A stretch of 64,000 nucleotides of DNA, taken from Streptomyces sp. RFCAC02 (lineage in GTDB: Bacteria > Actinomycetota > Actinomycetes > Streptomycetales > Streptomycetaceae). This document shows, piece by piece, positions 56,767 through 64,000 of the stretch. The position numbers and the translations under genes are program-made. Positions within the stretch are counted from its first letter, which is position 1; each line of letters begins with the position of its first letter. Location: positions 781,001 to 845,000 of the forward strand of contig NZ_SAUH01000001.1 in NCBI RefSeq assembly GCF_004193175.1, in the 5' to 3' direction. The notes under the pieces were generated by a model. The model ran no database searches and had not been told where the DNA came from. It saw nothing but the letters and a program-made list of their open reading frames with translations.

Positions 56767-58581
56767 ATGCGCCCCACGCCCCTCACCCCCGAGCCCATCA
56801 CCACCGACGACGCCACCGCCCACCTGGACCCCGAGCACTGGGCACGCGCCGAACGCCACCTCATACGCAAGGCTCTCGCCGAGTTCTCCCACGAGCGCCT
56901 CCTGACCCCCGAACCGGACGGCCGCGACGGCTGGTTCACCGTCCGCAGCGACGACGGCACCGTCACCTACCGCTTCCCCGCCGACATCACCGCCCTCGAC
57001 CACTGGCGCATCGACGCGGCGCGCGTCTGTCGCGAACGCACCTCGGACGGCACCCCGCTGCCCCTGGACGCCCTCGGCTTCTTCATCGAACTGCGCGCCA
57101 CCCTCGGCCTGTCGGACGCCGTCCTGCCCACCTACCTGGAGGAGATCACCTCCACCCTCGCCGGCGCCGCCTACAAGCTGGCCCGCCCGCGGCGCACCGC
57201 CGCCGAACTGGCCCGCGCCGATTTCCAGTCTATCGAGGCCGGCATGACGGAGGGCCATCCCTGTTTCGTCGCCAACAACGGCCGCATCGGCTTCGACTCG
57301 GCGGAGTACCACGCCTACGCCCCGGAGACCGGCGCCCCCGTCCGCCTCCTGTGGCTGGCCGCGCGCCGCGACGCCGCCACGTTCACGGCCTGCAGCGACA
57401 TCGACTACGAGCGGCTCATCGAGGCGGAGCTGAGCCCCGCGACCCGCGCCGCGTTCGCCGGCCGGCTGACCGCCCTCGGCCTCGACCCGGCCGACCACTA
57501 CTACCTGCCGGTCCATCCCTGGCAGTGGCGCAACCGGCTGTCCGTCACCTTCGCCGGCGAGGTCGCCGCCCGCCGCCTCGTCCTCCTCGGGGAGAGCGAG
57601 GACACCTACCGCGCCCAGCAGTCCATCCGCACGTTCTTCAACACGGCCCACCCCGGGCGGCACTACGTGAAGACGGCACTCTCCATCCTCAACATGGGCT
57701 TCGTACGCGGCCTCTCCGCCGCCTACATGGAGGCCACCCCGGCCATCAACGACTGGCTCGCCGACCTCGTCGCGGGCGACGACGTCCTGTCCGGAGCCGG
57801 CTTCACGGTCCTCCGCGAGCACGCCGCCATCGGCTACCACCACCGCCACTACGAGGCCGCCACCGCCAAGGGCTCCCCCTACCTGAAGATGCTGGCCGCG
57901 CTGTGGCGCGAGAGCCCGGTCCCCATGCTGCGCCCCGGGGAGCGCCTGGCCACGATGGCGTCACTGCTGCACGTGGACGAGGACGGCGGCTCGTTCGCGG
58001 CGGCGCTGATCGCCGAGTCGGGCCTCGCGCCGGAGGTCTGGCTGCGCCGCTACCTCGACGCGTACCTGCGGCCCCTCGTGCACTGCATGTACGCGCACGA
58101 CCTGGCGTTCATGCCGCACGGGGAGAACGTCATCCTCGTGCTGGAGAACGGCGTCCCGAACCGCGTCGTGATGAAGGACATCGCCGAGGAGATCGTGGTG
58201 ATGAACCCGGACGTGCCGCTGCCGCCCGAGGTGGAGCGCGTACGGGCCGAGGTGTCGGACGAGATGTGGCCGCTGGCCGTCCTGACGGACGTCTTCGACT
58301 GCTTCCTGCGCTTCCTGAACGGCATCCTCGACGGCACGGGAGTGCTGCGCGAGGACGCGTTCTGGGCGACGGTCGCGGCGTGCGTGCGGGACTACCAGGA
58401 CGCGGCGCCGCACCTGGCCGACCGGTTCAAGCGGTTCGACCTGTTCACGGACGAGTTCCCGCTGTCGTGCCTGAACCGTCTGCAGCTGCGGGACAACAAG
58501 CAGATGGTGGACCTGAGCGACCCGACGAGCGCACTGCAGCTCGCCGGGTCGCTCAGGAACCCCCTGGCCCGTTACGCCTGA
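56767..58581 (+). CDS. desD: Desferrioxamine synthetase, DesD (NIS synthetase)
   Basis: A 604-residue IucA/IucC-type NRPS-independent siderophore synthetase. LPVHPWQWRN, QQSIRTFFNTAHPGRHYVKTA, CMYAHDLAFMPHGENVIL and VVMKDIAEE are the ATP and substrate motifs; the C-terminus LRDNKQMVDLSDP is typical of DesD. It joins and closes N-hydroxy-N-succinyl-cadaverine units into desferrioxamine E and B. ATG at 56767 is two bases after desC. Its 3' end overlaps the convergent TPR gene by ten bases. Confidence 0.94.
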   Translation: MRPTPLTPEPITTDDATAHLDPEHWARAERHLIRKALAEFSHERLLTPEPDGRDGWFTVRSDDGTVTYRFPADITALDHWRIDAARVCRERTSDGTPLPLDALGFFIELRATLGLSDAVLPTYLEEITSTLAGAAYKLARPRRTAAELARADFQSIEAGMTEGHPCFVANNGRIGFDSAEYHAYAPETGAPVRLLWLAARRDAATFTACSDIDYERLIEAELSPATRAAFAGRLTALGLDPADHYYLPVHPWQWRNRLSVTFAGEVAARRLVLLGESEDTYRAQQSIRTFFNTAHPGRHYVKTALSILNMGFVRGLSAAYMEATPAINDWLADLVAGDDVLSGAGFTVLREHAAIGYHHRHYEAATAKGSPYLKMLAALWRESPVPMLRPGERLATMASLLHVDEDGGSFAAALIAESGLAPEVWLRRYLDAYLRPLVHCMYAHDLAFMPHGENVILVLENGVPNRVVMKDIAEEIVVMNPDVPLPPEVERVRAEVSDEMWPLAVLTDVFDCFLRFLNGILDGTGVLREDAFWATVAACVRDYQDAAPHLADRFKRFDLFTDEFPLSCLNRLQLRDNKQMVDLSDPTSALQLAGSLRNPLARYA

Positions 58582-60743
58582 GCACGGCCGTCGGCGTCCT
58601 CGGCGTCGGCGGCCCCGTCACCGGGTCCGTCCGCGTCGAGGCCGTCACGGTCCTCCGGCTCGTCGTCGTCGGCGTCGAGACCGGAGTGGTCCTCCTGCTC
58701 CTCGGGGTCGTCCGCGCTGTCGCCGTCCTCCGGCTCCTGCGCGTCCTCCTGCCCGTCGTCGTCCCCGTCGTCCGCCGCGGCCACCGGGGTGCCGGCGGTC
58801 TCCGGCTCGTCCCAGTCGTCGGCCTCCGGGTCGAGGGCGTCGAGGAACTCCACGCCGTCCAGCTCGGCGAGCCGGTCGGAGGCGTTGGTGACGCCGCCCT
58901 GGTCGGCGTCGAGCGCCTTCGCGAACCAGGTGCGGGCCTCCGCCTCGCGGCCGGCGGCGAGCAGGGCGTCGGCGTACGCGTACCTGAGCCTCGCGGTCCA
59001 CGGGTGGACGGCGGTGGACGCCAGCTCCTGGCACTCCAGGGTGACGACGGCGGCGTCGGGCTGGCCGAGGTCGCGGCGCGCGCCGGCGGCGACGAGCCGC
59101 ATCTCGATCTGCCCGGCCCTGTCGAGCCGCTGGACCTCGGGTTCACCGGCCATGGTGAGGGCACGCTCGGGCCGGCCCATGCCGCGTTCGCAGTCGGCCA
59201 TGATGGGCCACAGGTGCACGGAGCCGGTCATGCGCCGTGCCGCCCGGAACTCGGTCAGCGCCTCGGCGTACTTCTCCACGCCGTAGGAGGCGAACCCGGC
59301 CGCCTCGCGGACGGCGCCGACGCGGGACGCGAGCCGCAGCGCGACGCGGGAGTGGCCGTAGGCGCGTTCGGGGTCCTCGTCCAGGAGCTTCGCGACCATG
59401 ACGAGGTTCCGTGCGACGTCGACCGCGAGGGTCTTCGGCAGGCTCAGCAGCTCCTGCCGCACGGAGCGGTCGATCTCGTCGCCGGTCACGTCGTCCGGGA
59501 TCGGCAGCCGGCGGACGCGCTCGCGGTCGTCGCGGGCCTGCGGGGAGCGGTGGAAGCCCTCCCGCCGCGGACCGCGGTCGTCGTGGCGGAAACCGCCACC
59601 GCGCCGGTCGTCCCGGGGCCGGTCGCCCCAGCGCCGGTCACCGCCGGGCCGGTCGGACCGCGGCCGGTCGTCGCGGCGGAACTCCCGCCCACCGGGCCGG
59701 TCATCACGACGGAACTCGCCACGGGGACGGTCGTCACGACGGAACTCGCCACGGGGACGGTCATCACGGCGGAAGTCGTCCCTGGGCCGGTCGTCGCGAC
59801 GGAAGTCACGCCCGCCCGGACGGTCGTCACGGCGGAACCCGTCGCGAGGACGGTCGTCACGCCGGAACCCCTCGCGGGGGCGGTCGCCCCGGTCGTCGCG
59901 GCGGAACTCCCGCCCACCCGGCCGGTCATCACGACGGAACCCGTCACGGGGACGGTCGTCACGGCGGAAGTCGCGGCCACCGCCGCCACCCCGGTGGTCG
60001 TCACGGAACCCACCACGCGGCCGGTCATCACGCGGCCTGTCGTCACGACGGAACCCGTCACGGGGGCGCTCGTCGCGGCGGAAGTCGTCCCTGGGCCGGT
60101 CGTCGCGACGGAAGTCACGCCCGCCCGGACGGTCGTCACGGCGGAACCCGTCGCGAGGACGGTCGTCACGGCGGAACCCGTCACGGGGACGGTCGTCACG
60201 CCGGAACCCCTCGCGGGGGCGGTCGCCCCGGTCGTCGCGGCGGAACTCCCGCCCACCCGGCCGGTCATCACGACGGAACTCGCCACGGGGACGGTCGTCA
60301 CGGCGGAAGTCGCGGCCACCGCCGCCACCCCGGTGGTCGTCACGGAACCCACCACGCGGCCGGTCATCACGCGGCCTGTCCTCGCGACGGTAACCACCCT
60401 CACGGGGACGGTCGTCACGACGGAAGTCGCGCCCACCGGGCCGGTCGTCCCTGCGGTCGTCGCGGCGGAAGTCCCGGCCGCCGCCCCGGTTGTCGTCGCG
60501 GTAGCTGCCGCGCGGACGGTCGTCGCGACGGAAGTCGCGGCCACCCGGTCGGTCGTCCCGGCGGTAACCGCCCTCACGGGGCCGGTCGTCGCGGCCTCCG
60601 CGGTCGTCCCTGGGCCGGTCGTCGCGCCGATCGTCACGCCAGTTCCCGCCGCCACGGCGGAAACCGCCGCGATCATCGTCGCGCCTGGGTCCCCTCGCAC
60701 CTCGGTCGGCGTGTGCCGGCCGGTCCTCCGATGAATTCGACAT
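58572..60743 (-). CDS. TPR protein with long RDDRP-repeat N-terminus
   Basis: A 723-residue protein in three parts. Residues 1-400 or so are a charged repeat of about ten residues, RRDDRPRDGF with variants such as RDDRPGGREF and RGGFRDDHRGGGGG. Residues 405-630 form a TPR-like helical domain (PIPDDVTGDEIDRSVRQELL, LASRVGAVREAAGFASYG, RYAYADALLAAGREAEARTW). The last 90 residues are highly acidic. AGGAG lies eight bases before the ATG at 60743. A TPR gene at this place, next to HAD-IIA and tlyA, is known in actinobacteria (Rv1691 position). RGG-like repeats suggest RNA binding, but that is inference. Confidence 0.82.
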   Translation of the reverse strand: MSNSSEDRPAHADRGARGPRRDDDRGGFRRGGGNWRDDRRDDRPRDDRGGRDDRPREGGYRRDDRPGGRDFRRDDRPRGSYRDDNRGGGRDFRRDDRRDDRPGGRDFRRDDRPREGGYRREDRPRDDRPRGGFRDDHRGGGGGRDFRRDDRPRGEFRRDDRPGGREFRRDDRGDRPREGFRRDDRPRDGFRRDDRPRDGFRRDDRPGGRDFRRDDRPRDDFRRDERPRDGFRRDDRPRDDRPRGGFRDDHRGGGGGRDFRRDDRPRDGFRRDDRPGGREFRRDDRGDRPREGFRRDDRPRDGFRRDDRPGGRDFRRDDRPRDDFRRDDRPRGEFRRDDRPRGEFRRDDRPGGREFRRDDRPRSDRPGGDRRWGDRPRDDRRGGGFRHDDRGPRREGFHRSPQARDDRERVRRLPIPDDVTGDEIDRSVRQELLSLPKTLAVDVARNLVMVAKLLDEDPERAYGHSRVALRLASRVGAVREAAGFASYGVEKYAEALTEFRAARRMTGSVHLWPIMADCERGMGRPERALTMAGEPEVQRLDRAGQIEMRLVAAGARRDLGQPDAAVVTLECQELASTAVHPWTARLRYAYADALLAAGREAEARTWFAKALDADQGGVTNASDRLAELDGVEFLDALDPEADDWDEPETAGTPVAAADDGDDDGQEDAQEPEDGDSADDPEEQEDHSGLDADDDEPEDRDGLDADGPGDGAADAEDADGRAQA
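59768..60379. repeat. Large internal direct duplication in the TPR gene
   Basis: 59768-60040 and 60077-60379 are almost identical direct copies, offset 309 bases. The second copy has an extra 30-base unit that codes ten residues (one RRDDRPRDGF unit) in frame. Shorter 30- and 36-base units repeat inside each copy. All changes keep the reading frame, as expected for slippage in a coding repeat. Confidence 0.85.
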
Positions 60744-60771
60744 GACGTGACTCCTACCTCTTCGAGAAAAA

Positions 60772-60821
60772 CAAAAAAGGACCTCTGGTTCTCCAGCAAG
60801 TCGCTGAAGAACCAGAGGTCC
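60772..60821 (-). terminator. Intrinsic terminator of the rRNA operon
   Basis: GGACCTCTGGTTCT (60779-60792) and AGAACCAGAGGTCC (60808-60821) make a perfect 14-bp stem with a 15-base loop. In minus orientation it is followed by TTTTTTGTTTTT. It lies 15 bases after the 5S rRNA. Confidence 0.95.
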
Positions 60822-60835
60822 TCATCACAGATTGT

Positions 60836-60952
60836 CCGGCGGTGACCTACTCTCCCACACGGTCCCCCATGCAGTACCATCGGCGCTGGAGAGCTTAGCT
60901 TCCGGGTTCGGAATGTAACCGGGCGTTTCCTCTCCGCCATGACCACCGGAAC
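60836..60952 (-). rRNA. 5S ribosomal RNA
   Basis: About 117 bases. The minus strand starts GTTCCGGTGGTCAT and contains AACGCCCGGTTACATTCCGA, GAAGCTAAGC and the loop GGTACTGCA, then GGGAGAGTAGGTCACCGCCGG, which pairs with the 5' end. The ends are set by this terminal helix and may be off by one or two bases. It is followed by a strong terminator. Confidence 0.95.
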
Positions 60953-61066
60953 ACTAAAAGTGCTCCAAAGCGAACAAGCGCACTCTTCAGTTGTGAAGAA
61001 TTCCGAGGTCAATCCCTCGGATTCGAAGCACTCGGCTTCGAAAAGCACAGTGGACGCGAGCATCTA
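60953..61066 (-). other. 23S-5S spacer
   Basis: About 114 bases between 23S and 5S. No tRNA is present. The inverted pair TTCGAAG near 61023 and CTTCGAA near 61036 may form part of a processing stem. Confidence 0.6.

Positions 61067-64000
<2,934 letters not shown>

Noticed and set aside
59700..60420. Regularly spaced repeats resembling a CRISPR array
   Set aside because: The repeats are in-frame codons of the RDDRP protein, have no unique spacers, and no cas genes are near.
60953..61066. tRNA gene in the 23S-5S spacer
   Set aside because: No cloverleaf or TTCGA-loop arrangement with an acceptor stem could be found.

Overview
This window is high-G+C actinobacterial chromosome. Gene content and order point to Streptomyces or a close relative: a desferrioxamine (des) pathway, a SepF-like SflA protein, streptogrisin-type secreted proteases, many GTG starts and an actinobacterial rRNA operon. 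It holds about 48 protein genes plus a 5S rRNA and most of a 23S rRNA on the minus strand at the right end.

Layout. 0-5 kb: the end of a LacI regulator, a tiny secreted heptad-repeat protein, a pirin, and a LacI regulator with a GH13 alpha-glucosidase behind two LacI-type operators. 5-8 kb: gntR-desB-desA on the minus strand behind an iron box. 8-12 kb: a hydrolase/Rrf2/MFS operon divergent from a TetR gene across a near-perfect operator. 12-16.4 kb: dnaE2 and an ImuB-like gene with an SOS box. 16.5-28 kb: HAD phosphatase, asd, a Cys-rich protein, two secreted serine proteases (one with a start-region frameshift), sflA, a DHA2 exporter, a PAP2 phosphatase, a frameshifted I78 inhibitor and two unknown genes.

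28-43 kb is a conserved housekeeping string on the minus strand: pyrG-nudix, a STAND/TPR gene, ald, parA-like, an RHH-like partner, scpA, scpB, rluB, tyrA, cmk, plsC and der. It links chromosome organisation (ParA, SMC partners) with nucleotide metabolism and ribosome maturation. 43-61 kb carries a GH15 enzyme, a glycosyltransferase, recN (own SOS box), nadK, tlyA, a HAD-IIA phosphatase and a TPR protein. This last string is interrupted by two iron-regulated blocks: an iron ABC ATPase divergent from a siderophore-interacting protein, and desC-desD.

The most unusual feature is the desferrioxamine pathway. desA-desB and desC-desD, normally one desABCD operon, lie about 48 kb apart in opposite orientation, each with its own iron box. 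A third iron box serves the uptake/release pair, so the four steps could still be co-regulated by one DtxR-family repressor. Two apparent one-base deletions in C-rich runs (near 22210 and 26452) disrupt otherwise intact short genes and may be sequence errors.
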